NCBI GenBank assembly: GCA_000827495.1
Contig: KN817631.1
Coordinates: 62,896-125,573, forward strand
DNA: 62,678 bases
Source of the DNA: Hypholoma sublateritium FD-334 SS-4
Lineage: Eukaryota > Basidiomycota > Agaricomycetes > Agaricales > Strophariaceae
Direction of reading: 5' to 3'
The notes beneath the pieces were generated by a model, which made no database searches, was not told where the DNA came from, and was given only the letters and a program-made list of their open reading frames with translations. A program made the position numbers and the translations under genes. Position 1 is the stretch's first letter; each line of letters opens with the position of its first letter. Shown here one piece after another: positions 46,375-58,699 of this stretch.

Positions 46375-47378
46375 TTACGGCTGACGTTCGGTTACGAGCT
46401 TGACCTCCGGGATTGGGTGTCGCCATTGAATTCCAGATAATTCCGCTACCTTTATCGATGCTTCTCTTACTGCACTCACTTCTTCGAAGGTCGCTCCACC
46501 TCTCTGCGCACCTTCAAGATGCCAATCGATTTGCTGGGGAGTGTCGCCAGCTATCAGGGCTGCGACGAGGGTGTACGAGGTTTCGAGGGGGCTAACAAAG
46601 TCTGTATGGCCATATACCAGACCGTAGCCGATAGCCCTCGAGAACCATCCTTCAAATAGGTCACGACTCTTGAGCATGATGCAAAGGTAAGAATATCGCG
46701 TGAAAATCTCACCCATGTCTGGATAGATGGAGTCAAGCAATGCCTGTACAGACCCAGACTTTTCTCCGTAGACAGAGCGCCAAAGGCTCTGACCAGCTAC
46801 CTCGTAACTAGTGAGAGTCGCTCCAGTGTCCCTGATATACGTCGGCGTCCATCAACGTTGGGTACATATTCCAACGCACTTACCGACTGACTGCTGTTTC
46901 CCAGAGCTCAACAGGCATTGCTTCATGTAAAGATTTCAGACTGTTTATAGCCTACACAAAATATTGTTAACATATGATATACAATCCCAGAATAACAACA
47001 TGGTTGAACCTTTGGGTATCCGCTGATGAGACCAGATTTGAAAAGAGCATCTCGAAACCTTTGCGCAAGTAGTTTCTCGTTATCAGAACTAAGTGCAGTC
47101 CGCTCCGCATTTGCAAGCGAAGCTCTGAGGTCGGCAAGCGCATGTTCGAAGACTTGGGGAACACCTTCTGGTCTGTTGCTTGCACTGAATGCAACGGCGG
47201 CGACTATGTACCATGGACTCTTCAGCACTGAATATACAATTAATTGCCATGCATAGGAAGATTCAAAGCAATACAGACTTGGAGGTTGCCAGATCGGTCC
47301 GATGGTGTTGGAGGTTTCAGGAAAGAGAGCCTTCAAACCATTCAGAAAGCCAGCAGAAACACGAAACGAAGATGCCAT
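46375..47378 (-). CDS. AhpD/carboxymuconolactone decarboxylase-like protein
   Basis: All-helical AhpD-like fold protein of fungal type. Start MASSFRVSAGFLNGLKALFP. After an intron (donor GTCTGT) comes LKSPWYIVAAVAFSASNRPE, then GVPQVFEHALADLRASLANA and AQRFRDALFKSGLISGYPK; the next exon begins AINSLKSLHEAMPVELWET. Later parts include SYEVAGQSLWRSVYGEKSGS, LDSIYPDMGEIFTRYSYLCI and AIGYGLVYGHTDFVSPLETS. The C-terminus is GGATFEEVSAVREASIKVAE and IQWRHPIPEV, typical of the family. The CxxC/His centre of bacterial AhpD is not visible, so peroxidase activity is not implied; the function of fungal members is unclear. Confidence 0.7.
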
Positions 47379-47870
47379 GGCGTCCTTGTCCCCGATTTCA
47401 CTGCGCAAGCGGTCGAGATCAGGTTGGACGCGACTCGTTCCGATTTTTTGAGTAAAGCGACTTGGATCTTTTCTCGCGAGAAATATAGGAAATGTGAGCC
47501 AAACAGAAGGTGAAATGAGCTCAAAATACAGTAGTCGGCACAAGCTGTCAAGGATGAATTGGTTCAAGCAAGGAAAATCAGATCATTCGCACGATGATTC
47601 AACGCTGCCAAACATGCTTTGGACCCTGAATGAAATTAGATGGCGTAAGTATAATATTAGAATTCTCCGGTTCCATCGATAGGCTTGGAATTAGCAATGC
47701 TTGTCAGTGTATCGCCGAAGATTCTACATATACATATCGATCTCCGTCTGTGGAACATGCCAGTATGTTGACTGCCCGCAACAGCTTAAGCACAATTAAG
47801 ATGTTAAGGACAGTCAACATACGAGGCAATTTTATCAGGGCTGCTTGTACTTTGTAGCTTCCGGTACTCA
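47379..47870. other. Intergenic between AhpD-like gene and Dicer
   Basis: About 490 bases: upstream region of the AhpD-like gene and 3' flank of Dicer, both on the minus strand. No gene was supported. Confidence 0.5.
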
Positions 47871-50800
47871 TCATAGTTCCATGACGTCTACCTGCTCCTG
47901 GACGTCCAGTTTCAAGATGTCTTCAGTGTCGTCACAGTCTGATAAATCATCGGTCGCAATTGCGGAAGCGCCTGGTAATTGCGAAGAAATGGCGTCCATC
48001 GACATTCCACAGTCGCAAAGCAATGCGAGATGTTTGCTTGATCCCGAATCCCTGAGAGCAGTCAGCGCCCTCTCCGCGGCCAAGAATTTGGCTACAGTGA
48101 GGCTTGTAGAAACAATCGGACCAACGATGACCTGTTCGTGAACAAGCACCGCGATACCTAGCCTTTCCCAAAGTTCAGTGGATTTCATTTGGGACCTGAA
48201 AGAACGAATCAACTTCTTGAAATGAATAATGAATGAAGAGCGTACTTGAAAACCATTTTTCTGCAACCCTTTCCTGCAACCCATTCGGTCAGCTCAGATA
48301 CGGGATCCTTGGCTACATCAGGCGAGAGTGCCTCCAGAACATCTTCCATGACGTATTCCACCACGGCCGCAGTCTTCTCGTAATCGTACCCCGAGTCCAC
48401 TAACACAGCTCCCAACAGGCTTTCAAATACGTCGCTGAGGGCTTTGGGTGGATCGAACTTCCAGCCCAATCGCACTATTTCTTCTCCAGATACGTTTTCG
48501 AGCAAAGGGACGTATTGGTCGATGGCCCGACTCAGTTCCATGCTGTTCAAGAGTATCCGGCTGTGGAGGCCGAGCTTTCGGACAGCAATATTGGCCAGAG
48601 TCGGTGCGCAAATGGCTTTTGTGCGGGGAAGGGCAAGTTGGTGGGACGTTGCCTCTGGATACTTGTCGTAAAGGTATTTGACGACGACAAGATCAAGGAT
48701 GGCTGTAAAAGATATTTCTTAGCGATCACAACCTAGTCACGAAGAAAAAGCATACCGTCGCCCAAAAATTCTAGACGTTGATAGGAAGGCGCTTCAGAGT
48801 ATGTAACAGACGGGTGGCTGAGACTTTCCAACAGAAGGTGATTGTGTCGGAATTTATATCCGAGGGTCTGCTCCAGACTCGAGAAAAGAGCAGCAATATC
48901 ACTTGGTTGCTCGTCCAAAGTATAGCGCATGTGCCATGGTAGCGGCCCTCCGAAGCCAAGTCCCAGGGCGGTGCCCATTTCAAGCGATGTTGGTATGCCA
49001 CCGGTCACAAAACTAGCACCCAGTAGTGCTTCCATGCAGTCCTGGAGGCTTCGTCGTGGGTATTCCCTAGTCACATATCTGGTTGGTGTGGTTCCTTCGT
49101 AATACGCCGACGTATCTTCCGGTAGGACGTATCTCCACGTATAAACACTCGGACCCTCGCTGTTGACAAAACGATCAACACCAAGATCTAAAGCGCGATG
49201 CATCAAATAATTATTGGCGACAAGCTTTTGCCTAAGCTTCGTGAGTTGGCCTTCGTGGCGATGCGGATATTCGTTAAGCAGATGAACAGTGGTACACAGT
49301 TGCAGGACGGCGTCCCCGAGTGTCTCCAAGCGCTGGTTATTGAACGGGAACGTTGTTGACGGAATAGAGAATGCTTCTATCATCAATTTGTCTTGAATGA
49401 AAGGTAGTGCGAGCTCAGCTCGGACACAACGAGCTCTGTAAGCGCTCGTCATGCGGTGACATAGGGCTGGCAAAACCTCGAAGGTCTGTCGCACAGTATA
49501 TGAGAGTGGGAGCCACATGGATGTATTTTGCGGCAGCAAGCGACCATCCATCGCAGACTGGACCGGGAGTAAGTCTTCCGCAGAAGGGTTCAACGAGTAT
49601 AATGACATATTTGATCGTGGCAGGAGCGAGGTCTCCAATAGCGGCCCGTCGGTTGGAACATTCGCTTCGATTCTCTTCGACCATTTGGTGACCCAGAAGT
49701 CACGATATGTTGAATGCTGACTTTCGCGAGATCCAGGAAGAGGAGAAGACATAGGCGACAAATCGTGACGTATATTCCTCAGAAGATATGTACTTCCGAA
49801 GCGATAGCGGCTTAGTATGATGAGTTTATCGTAATGCCCTTCCGATATCTGAGTCCAGTCAGTGCTACCGCGAGGGTTATTCAATAAACTGCGAATTTCC
49901 ACGAAATCAGGGTCCCATGTTTCGGTGATGGGAACGACGTAGAAGCTGAGGGAAGAAGAAAAGGGTCTCGAGGTGACGTTATACCATACCGCGAGCCTGG
50001 TAAACTCCTTCATTTCAGCCCGCAGTTCATGTTCTGACTCTGTGTCGAACTCCAGCAACTTCGCGGGAAGAGTTTTCACATGCTTGTTGGTGATGTTCAT
50101 TTCTTCGGGAGCCAGAGCCGTACCGGTGACTAGGCCAGCAAGTATCTGGTCGTCAATCACGATTGGATGGAGCCACAGTCTGTCGCCCATGCACCATGGA
50201 TCTCGAACGGAGACAGTCATCATGGGCGGAATATTCTTGCGCTTTGCTTTCTGTCCGCGGAGATTTTGCAAGGATCCTTCAAAATCGTCTGAGCCGGTGG
50301 GAACAGGAAGGAGATATTCGTCGAATACGTCTAGTTCTCGGAGCCGTTTGACAGCCATAAATGCGACTGCGCGTTTCGCTTCTTTATACGAGCGTTTGGT
50401 TGGTCCCATATATGAAAGGTCCGCTGACTCGAGAGGCAAAGCCCGAGGGAGTACAACTGAAGTCTGAAAGCCTTCCGTGTATTTCGCTCTGTGTGTAGGC
50501 GTGAATGCGTCGCGAGGGATGATGGAGCAGAGATAACTGAGCAAGTTCAGCGCGTTGTCGTAGGTGATCATGGCGCCTGTAGATGGCTCAACATATCGTT
50601 CTCGTTCGCGAAGATCTGCCTGGTACATAGCTTCGTTCTCGTACTCCTCATCGTCGTCCTCATCTTCCTCGCCCTCAGGTAACTTCGCATGACGCATCTG
50701 ATACTCTCGATTCATTTTAGGCTCTTCTGTTTGGAGGGAAAGGAATTTTTCCGCCTGGGCTTGGTTGTTTTCTTGTATCATGACCAAGAACCGGGCAGTT

Positions 50801-52557
50801 TCCTTGTTTCTGGCTCTGCCTCGAGATTGAACGTATCCCACCATGTCGTGGAGATTATCGAATCGCACCACAAGCTCACAATCCTGAATTTAAATTTCAG
50901 CAGGTTCGTGGAAAAGGTAATCGAAAGAAACTCACCGGAAAGTCTAATCCTTCTTCAGCCACGGATGTAGCGATTACTAGAAAAGGTATCGTGAGTATCT
51001 GAGAGACATAGGTCCAGTGTACGTACAAATGTTGATGGATCGTTTGCGGAAAAGCTGAACAGGGTTTCCAGAGAATTTGTCTGTTTGCTTCGAAACGCCT
51101 TCGCTGTTGACTCCTTCGCCGACTATAAATGCGCATTCGATTTTTCCTGACAATTCTGGGATGGCTGGCAGAATCTTGGCCAACGTTGATGCGATTTGCC
51201 GTTGCTCGACGAATATAATACCTTGAAAGGATGGAGTGTGGGCGTGATAATCTGCCAAGAGGTCGACAAGAACCTTGACCTTCGGCGTACACCAATCCAG
51301 AGTGATGGATACTGGAACCGTTAGTGCTGCAGAGTTCAGTGGAAAAAAGGGGCTAAACTCGTGTAGGATGTCAATTATTAGTAGCAGGTCTCCAGGGAAT
51401 GGTTTGGCAGCTGATGACGGTATCATGTCTATCAGCTCGTCTTGACCTAAATGTATCATTCGATTCTTGTTTTCCGCAAGAAAAGTTTCAACGTGATACT
51501 GGAGCTCCAAAAACAAGAACATCGAGGCGCAGTACGGGCCAAGATTCAATAACGTAGAGGAATATCGAGCTGCAACCTTGGCCCAGGGCAAATCCAATTG
51601 ATCCCATGTGCATTGATCGATGATTTTGAGGCAATCATAGATCGTTGGTGATGGATAGTTGAAATTTTCAGGAGGTGCTGGATAGTATTTCATTTCCTGG
51701 CGACCGAGTTCGTAATTAACATGTGTGGGAGATCTGAGGATTACTTACTTCGTTCGCTTTTGGGGAATATTCCAGCAACTCCTTTATATTCTCCATAACG
51801 CTGATCACTTTGGCATTCATGTTCTGCTCCAGCGTGGCTATCGAGATTAGGGGATTCTTGGTATTCCAAACCGGCGAAGCTGTCATCCCAAATATTTTTG
51901 GCCGCTTGGATATGTCGGCGACCTGAAAATATTCCCGCATGATGCCGTTATATGGGTGATTTTTCCGTGCGTGGTGGCACTCATCGAACACCACCAGCGA
52001 TACCCTATCGAAGCTCCAAAGCGAATGGGTTAAGAGATTGAGGAATATCTGTGCTGATAAGAAGTTCGAGTCTTAGAAAATGCGGATACAATGATGAGTA
52101 GTAAGTACTGCCTACCAGTCATCACTAGAACATCGGTGCTATCGAATACATGTTTCCATCTTGGCCTGTCGGTGAAACTTGGCATAGTATCTGTGGTGCC
52201 ATGAAATTTCTTGATTCTCAGTGCTGCCCTCCCCTTTAGATATTCGTATTGCTGCTCGACGAGAGTAACCTTTGGAACGAGGAAGACAACTAGTTTTCCA
52301 TTTGAAGATGACTGCGCAGTTATCCACTTGATTAAAAGTAGACTGATAAATGTTTTGCCAGAGCCAGTGTTCAATGCAGCGATGATGTTCTCTGAAATTC
52401 GTGAGTAAGTGCACACTGCACAGTACGTGCATTAACTGCTAGTGCGCTTTGTGCAAATACCTTTTTGGGCCCGTTCGAACACTTCTGTTTGGTAGCCACG
52501 AGGAACATCGTTGGGAATCGGGGAAGCCTCGTTCCATTCATTTACTAGCTGTGCCAT
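47871..52557 (-). CDS. Dicer-like ribonuclease (RNA interference)
   Basis: Cuts double-stranded RNA into small RNAs. Start MAQLVNEWNEASPIPNDVPR (52557); an earlier exon is possible. Helicase motifs: AALNTGSGKTFISLLL (Walker A), VVFDECHHARKNHP (DExH), KIFGMTASP, VIATSVAEEGLDFP and YVQSRGRARNKETARF (motif VI). The Dicer dimerisation domain follows (ALNLLSYLCSIIPRDAF). RNase IIIa has QRLETLGDAVLQL and SLQDCMEALLGA; RNase IIIb has YQRLEFLGDAILDLVVVKYL and KALSDVFESLLGAVLVDSG. The acidic catalytic residues in both are present. The C-terminus (QMKSTELWERLGIAVLVHEQ and later) is a degenerate dsRNA-binding region. A clear PAZ domain was not recognised in the interval between. The gene is divergent from the phosducin-like gene. 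Confidence 0.92.
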
Positions 52558-53021
52558 TCTCAAGTAGGCGATGTCGAACGCGCGGCGCGGCGGTGGGACG
52601 ATGAGGGACTCCAGCGATTTGCTCTTCTTTGAGAGAGGGGATTTCTACACCAATATTTCGGTAAGTCGTAGTGGCTGGAGATAATCAAGCGCCGAATTCC
52701 ATTCATAGCACCTTGACTCGGGTTGAATGCTGCAATCAGTGAGGGAAACCTTCGCAGATTTCATTCAACCTGTCAACGCCAGCGGCCCGGCTGATCCCTC
52801 ACAGTTCTCCGTGGCCAATCCGTAGCATCGGCAAGCCTGAGGTCTAATCATGTATCCATTTCTCCGCAGACTCGTCCGCAGGCATAGGGATTGCTATTTA
52901 GCCACCGCCGTCGATCGAAAGTTGGCGACGATTCCTGTTATTCTAGCATTCGCCGAAACAGCTGTGTGATAAGTAACTTGAGCACTGCCGATTACCGATC
53001 TCAGCTTCCTTATCATCAACC
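52558..53021. other. Bidirectional promoter between Dicer and phosducin-like gene
   Basis: About 460 bases between divergent starts. A frame upstream of the chosen Dicer ATG (SLIVPPPRRAFDIAYLR) remains open to about 52640, so the Dicer first exon might begin further upstream. Confidence 0.5.
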
Positions 53022-53994
53022 ATGTCCATAAATCCAGACGAAGACACAGAATTGTGCGTTTTTCTCCTTTGAAAACCTTCTGTCAGTCTCATTGGTGAAG
53101 ACAGCAATGATGCACTGAGAAAGCATGGCATCCTACCCCCACGCGAGGTTGCACCCCCATCGCCGTCTCCCCCACCTTCTCCAACACTTGACGATGTTCT
53201 AAACGAATTTGATCTGGACGACCTTCAAGAACTAGCTGAAGATGCTCCTGACGATGAAACTGAACGCTTAATCGCCATGCATAGAAAGCAGCGCCTGCAG
53301 GAGGAACGGAGAGACCAAGCCAGGGCCCGTTTTGGACGCGTATATCCCATCGGAAGGGAAGACTACACGCGCGAGGTCACCGAAGCCAGTAAGATCAACG
53401 AAGACGATGATGATAACGAGAAAGGAACCGGCGTTGTGTGTTTACTATACAAAGACGGGTATGTGGCTTGCACACTTTTTGCTACTTCAGTTGGCCAGAT
53501 ATACTTCGAAATAGGCTACCCAGGAGCGAACGCGCTTTCGAACATATCCGAGCCCTGGCTCAACGATACACACGCACGAAATTCGTATCCATCGTGGGCG
53601 ATAAATGCATACCAAACCTTCCAGACGCTCGCGTACCCATGATCATCGTGTATCGGAAAGGTGACATACGGAACCAGATTGTCGGTTGGGGTGCCGATAA
53701 AGAACGTCGTCTCGAAGGTAGTTTACTATCCCATGTTCGCAAGAGTGAATCTGACCCATATCAACAGAACTCGAAGGCATCTTACTTGTAACGGAAGCTC
53801 TAGATCTTCCTGAAAGACCCGGCCCTTCAGCGCAGCGAGATGTGGATTCAGATTTAGATGATCTTCAAGACGACGACCCTTCATCGAGGATGCGCTCAGC
53901 TGCGACATCTTCTAACGTCCGCGCACCCAAAAATATCAGATCATCTCAGAAGAAAGTTGCGGACGACGATTCGGACTTCGAGTTTGACATGTAA
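53022..53994 (+). CDS. Phosducin-like protein (PhLP2/3 type)
   Basis: Thioredoxin-fold co-chaperone of the CCT chaperonin, needed for folding of actin/tubulin-type clients. Start MSINPDEDTE; after a short intron, FLIGEDSNDALRKHGILPPR, matching the family's N-terminal LRKHGILPP block. Next: LDDLQELAEDAPDDETERLI, KQRLQEERRDQARARFGRVY, and GTGVVCLLYKDG. After an intron, IPRSERAFEHIRALAQRYTR and KFVSIVGDKCIPNLPDARVP (the thioredoxin-like core), then MIIVYRKGDIRNQIVGWGAD. The C-terminus is an acidic/basic disordered tail ending DDDSDFEFDM. All family blocks present; PhLP2 versus PhLP3 is not resolved. Confidence 0.88.
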
Positions 53995-54232
53995 TTCCAA
54001 CTCACCCCTATACCAATCGACCATGATACAATACACTCCTCAACTAATACTGCGCACTCTTATTCTTATTGCAAAAGAAAATGTAACATCCCGCTGATAA
54101 TCTGAACAGAACTCTTTGAGCACACGCAATGGAAATGGAGTCGCGCTCAAATCAATACCTGTAAGGTATACAAGTATACCTATGTTGTTGCCCAATTGTC
54201 ATTCCGGATGCGACTCTTCCATCTATTCCGCC

Positions 54233-54995
54233 AGCGTGTCAAGCTCCTCTGCCACTTCTGCTGAGTCGTCTTCAACTTGTTCGCCATTGTCGTCATCGGC
54301 GTGGTCCTCCTTCTTTCCTTTAGCCCCCTTCTTTTCCGGTTTGCTTCCCAATACAGTTGCATTAATTCTAAAAAATGGATTGAGCAATCAAAACGGACTC
54401 GTGAACAGAACAAACATACGACAGCATCACTTGGACTTTCTCCCTGGTCCCATCCGGCCCTACTTCTCCTGCCTGCAGTTCGACAGTGACACGTTTACTA
54501 CCCTTCCACCCATAGCTTCCCGTGCTGAACGAGCTCGGAATGAGCGTCAGACTGCCCACCAGACCGATGTCACTGGTCGCACTTTCGGCTACTGGTGGCG
54601 ATTTCTCCTCTGTGCCGTCCTCTTCGATCAGCCCCTCCTTGAGGATGCTGGGCGGCGTGTGAGTAAGCATAACATGTAGGGGAAGCGCTTTCGCTTTGAA
54701 TTCGTCGGGGGTGAATTTCGGCTGGAAGGAACGTAAGGTTGTTATTAAACGCGTAGACTGGTGCAGTGGATGTACGCGCGACATACCTTGTTGGCGGCAG
54801 CTTTGGAGCCATTCTTAGCGGCTCCTTTGCCACCTGAAGCCCCGCTTCTCTTCGTAGTTTTGGATACTTTAGATACGCGTTCCGTCTCCTGGCCACTCGA
54901 TTCTTCTGCTGCGCGTTTAGTTCCTAACGAATGGCATCTCAGTACAGTGGATTCAGAAGTGAGCAGTCGTTCGAGAGACTGTATTTACCAGCCAT
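54233..54995 (-). CDS. Small conserved-looking protein of unknown function
   Basis: Spliced from three or four exons, about 185 aa. Exon 1 is only MAG; exon 2 gives TKRAAEESSGQETERVSKVS and a Lys/Gly/Ala-rich basic stretch that may target the nucleus. Exon 3 gives PKFTPDEFKAKALPLHVMLT and HTPPSILKEGLIEEDGTEEK, then VGSLTLIPSSFSTGSYGWKG and SKRVTVELQAGEV, a compact beta-type segment. The last exon is acidic (DHADDDNGEQVEDDSAEVAE) and ends LDTLAE. I do not recognise the family. The order (basic leader, compact core, acidic tail) resembles histone-binding or chromatin-associated proteins, but this is inference only. Confidence 0.6.
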
Positions 54996-55266
54996 TTTGT
55001 CTGAGGTAGTTGCTTTGCGGCGGTGTAGGCTAATTGGCGTTCGGGGAATAGAAAGAGAACTCGTGCTCGGAATGGTAGGTTTCTTGGCTTTATATCGATG
55101 CTACGGTGGCAGAGTGTGGCCTTGGTATGGTGCAACTTGGGGCCATGGCGACGGCCACACTCATTGGCCCTATGACGTCACGCGTTCTGGATCTCAGGCC
55201 ACCACGTCTCATCCAACAGCCAAGCAAAGCGCTTCGATTATATGCCCTACAAAAATGCCAATATTG

Positions 55267-56746
55267 CTAGCTCTCTATCAGAATATACGAGGACAACTCT
55301 GCTCTCCTTTTCCACCTTTCCAGGAGTTGAATAGCCTCGTGTGTGGACGCCATGATGTCCCGCTTCCTCCTGAATTCCGAAACATATTTCAGCTTCTTGA
55401 CATTGCCTAATATTCTGACAACTCCGCTCAACTGGAGAGACTGTCAGAGAGATGAAAAAAACTAGAAAGACGGACACGTTACATCAACTAAAGGTCCTGG
55501 AAGTTCTGGGTATTTCTTCTTGTCCATGTGCTTCCGGTCGAATTGGACGAATGTTTGGACTGCTTTGGAGAAGGCCGGTATTTTATCCTGGAGGATTCCT
55601 ATCAGTTGACGAAATGTAAGGGCAGACGACAATTCTTACATCGTGTATTACGAATCCTGGATGGCGAGCAGTGCCTTTGAGAGAAAACATTTCTTTATAA
55701 GTGCAGGTGATATCTGCGCAATACATGGACACGGATATGACTGAAAATTGACGTTAGTATTTATTAATTAGTCAAGGTAAAGGCCTGGAGATCGATGCTT
55801 ACATCGTCGCATGTGCACCAACAATGCATGCGATCGCTGATCAATTCTTGGCCGGAACACCTGTTGAGGAATTACATCGGCCATGTAGCTGAGGTTCAGC
55901 ATGTCCTGAATTGCGTCCTGACTCGCTTCTGGGTCCATGTAGACGAGTTTGCCCATCTGCCGCAGGGAGTACGAGAGGCCCGAAAGCCAGAAGTAGCACT
56001 CGACGAGCGGGGTCATCAGCGCTGGATATTCGGGGGGAGGCAGATCAAAGGGCTGTGTGTGCGCAAGGCGGTAGTGTCTGCGTAGGACGCGAAGGAGATT
56101 CCAGGGATTACAGTCAAGGCTGGGTCGAATGCGGTCAGCGTCGTGCAGCGAGGAAAGAGACAAAGACACACCTTCCATCCGAGTTCCGTTTCACGCCAAT
56201 GGAGTCCTCAAGAACTTTTATAGTGGTTTCCCGGACGTAGCGGCAGACAGAAAGCAGGGGTGCAATGTCATTACGCGGCAGCCCTTCGCGAAGTTCGAGG
56301 ACGTTCCACAAATACAGCTTGAACTCCACCATATTTTCTGGGTCTAAGGTCCTCTCCTGCTCCGACGCCCATATTTCCATTGCGTTACTTTCCTCTTCCG
56401 ACAGAGCCACACTCACGATCTGTTCGTTGGGGGCGGGAATGGGCGCTGACGCTTCAGTCGATGCCGACGACGCTATTGAACCGGAGGCATTGACGTCAAA
56501 GGCGTGGTCGTCACCACCAGCGGATGAAGGCCGCGCCTCCTCCTCCGATTCGTAGACGTCGGACGCGAAGTCTACATCGTCGTCTTCCTCGTCCTCCTCG
56601 TCCGTGAACCATTCAGAATGAAGCTCCGAGTCCAGCGTCTCCCAACCGTCGATCGGGGGAGACGTGATCGCCCGCTCCACATAGCTCGCAACGACCTCGC
56701 CTAGTATGTCATAGAGGATTTCAGGTGGGAGGTTGTGCAGCGGCAT
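55267..56746 (-). CDS. F-box-like domain protein
   Basis: The start MPLHNLPPEILYDILGEVVA is a typical F-box opening (56746). The frame remains open upstream to 56833, so an earlier exon is possible. Next is a long acidic region (WFTDEEDEEDDDVDFASDVY and Ser-rich stretches), then MVEFKLYLWNVLELREGLPR and APLLSVCRYVRETTIKVLED. Later exons give LDCNPWNLLRVLRRHYRLAH, YPALMTPLVECYFWLSGLSY, QDMLNLSYMADVIPQQVF, SMYCADITCTYKEMFSLKGT and VVRILGNVKKLKYVSEFRRK, with TAG at 55267. Basidiomycete genomes carry many such F-box proteins, often fast-evolving; the target is unknown. Confidence 0.65.
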
Positions 56747-57029
56747 TCCGAGCGCCAGAGTCCGTGCGACGGAAGGGCCTTTGGCGATGCATCCGGCGCG
56801 GTATTTATGCGCTGCTGATCTCCATAATGTCACCGCAGTGCCATGCTCCTGGGGGGTCTGCGAGGGGGGTTGTTAGCTTTGAGCCGCAGGCGTTTGTCTG
56901 ATCATTATATTGTTGGAGTGAGGTGAGACAAAGGGCATCGGGAAATTGGGGACCCGATTATTTTTGCAGTTAGTTTCCACAATTAGTAATCACGCTGCAC
57001 GCCTCCGTTTTTGCAAAAAATGACCTTTT
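56747..57029. other. Intergenic, F-box gene upstream region
   Basis: Upstream region of the F-box-like gene with a possible intron acceptor (cctcgcag) near 56860 that would feed an earlier exon. Composition becomes AT-rich towards 57 kb. Confidence 0.4.
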
Positions 57030-57720
57030 AAAAACAGATCTATATGCTGCACGGCCTACTAATTATGACCCGTTTGTAGGATTCTTGGACGTTCCGGCAA
57101 ATCTATTTAATTTTACGGCAATTCTCTTAATTACATTTCGTGCAGCCTTCACTCTTGTCACACTCAGGCAATGTTCGGCCACAGTCATGTCATAATTTGA
57201 TGGGCCGACCTGCGCAAGGGACACCTTGCTGATTGGGACCAGCTAAGACATAAGATTTCAAACACCTATCTATGTGCTGCATGACATGCTAATCACGGCC
57301 AACAAATTTGATTCTTGGAGTTTCTGGTATTTTTATTTCATGCCGCAATAGGGATTTGCCTGGTGTATCAGATGGTCCTCGCTCTGTGATTTACCTAACT
57401 AGTCATTATCACTATTGTATCAGAGTTACAATTGATTCAACGACTTGATCTATGCGAGACAGCTTCCTTAGTATGGCACGAAAATTGAATTCTTGCAAGT
57501 TTTGATATTTAAATTTAATGCTATACAAAGTAGAGATTCAGCTAATCCATCGTATAGACCTCATTCTTGTTAGTTGCTAGCTTGTCATATCAGAGTTGCA
57601 AGTAATTTGAGAACTTGATCTATGCGATAGACACCTTCCTTGAAGGGTCACGCGAAGAGATTCTTAGAGATTTTGATATTTCAATTTAATGAAGTAAGAA
57701 GCTAAATAATTTATCGTGTA
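57030..57720 (+). repeat. Diverged tandem repeats, period about 170-230 bp
   Basis: Four related blocks start near 57034, 57264, 57443 and 57612, each with a ctatatgctgcac or gatctatgcga-like opening, then gattcttg followed by a ttttgatatt/ttttatttc-like stretch and ttaat. The last two copies are closest (acttgatctatgcga ... atatttaaatttaatg versus atatttcaatttaatg). No coding frame runs through. The array marks the start of the disturbed right-hand region. Confidence 0.75.
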
Positions 57721-57911
57721 TGAATGTCGGTACAAGTTAGACTCGGAATACTCAACGAACACTAATTTTTATATGCAGAGTGCATAATTGACATTTATTA
57801 CACATCAAGAAAGCAAGATAAGTAGCGTATATTACAGGGAGAACATATATTACAGAGAGCAAATGTGCCTTCAACTAACTTTCAAATTTGAATGGTCCCT
57901 GAGATACNACG

Positions 57912-58617
57912 TCAGATAGTAATCACTGCTCGGGCACAAACACAAGAGGTTACACATACCGCTAGGGGAACTATATCCCTGTCGGTAATTCTTTTCTTCC
58001 ACATTTTGCCTCCTGGAGGGTGCGGACCATAATCGACACGTTTGGCCGCATCAACGTGCATCCACCAGCGATTGGCGAACACAAGTCCGCCTTTCTTCGA
58101 TTGCGAGGACGCTGAGGTGGTGGCGAGGTATCCGTACGCGGTGTAATGCTGAGGGGAAGTTTGTTTCCGGTTTTCCGCTGACATCTGACTCGACTGGCGG
58201 ATGCGAAACCGATTTTGGGGGCTATTACTGGAGTTGTGAAGGCAAGGTTGGCTGTAATGGATCATGTAAAAAGACGCGTCGTCTTTTGTATAAAATGACT
58301 TACTTGATAACAACGGTCCACTTATGCGTGCCGACAAAGTCATCCTCCATCTCCGGGAGCACTTTCCCAATCGCGTCTCGGAAAACTTGAATAGCGTTCA
58401 GCCGTTTGGGTAGCGATTTTGGCCNGGAGAGTGATCCTCGGGGTAAGAAAAGTTCGTACGACGATGAGAGTCCTTCGATGTACCCAAGTCGGAGAAGTTA
58501 TCAGGTTTTTGGGAGTGCTACTTACTTGTGCCCACGTTGAACAGAATTTCTAACATTTACATCAGTCTGATAACACATGAAAAAATAAGAGATCCACTCA
58601 CTGGTGGCTAGCATTTT
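57912..58617 (-). CDS. Hypothetical protein, possibly partial or decayed
   Basis: Reconstructed minus-strand exons give LSSSYELFLPRGSLS, an unresolved base at 58424, PKSLPKRLNAIQVFRDAIGK, VLPEMEDDFVGTHKWTVVI, and after a short intron QPCLHNSSNSPQNRFRIRQS, ENRKQTSPQHYTAYGYLATT and GGLVFANRWWMHVDAAKRVD. The frame continues to DRDIVPLA; then either the ORF stop at 57912 or a 39-bp intron leading to TGA at 57923. The opening exon may be MLATS at 58617. Tyr/Trp-rich segments and proper splice sites suggest a real gene or a recent relic. I recognise no family. Confidence 0.35.
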
Positions 58618-58699
58618 GAGGAAGTTGAGGTAGATATGCAGATCACTAGTACTGTGAGATGTCTTTGCAGAAAGCCACAACCAAATGATTGCAAACGAA

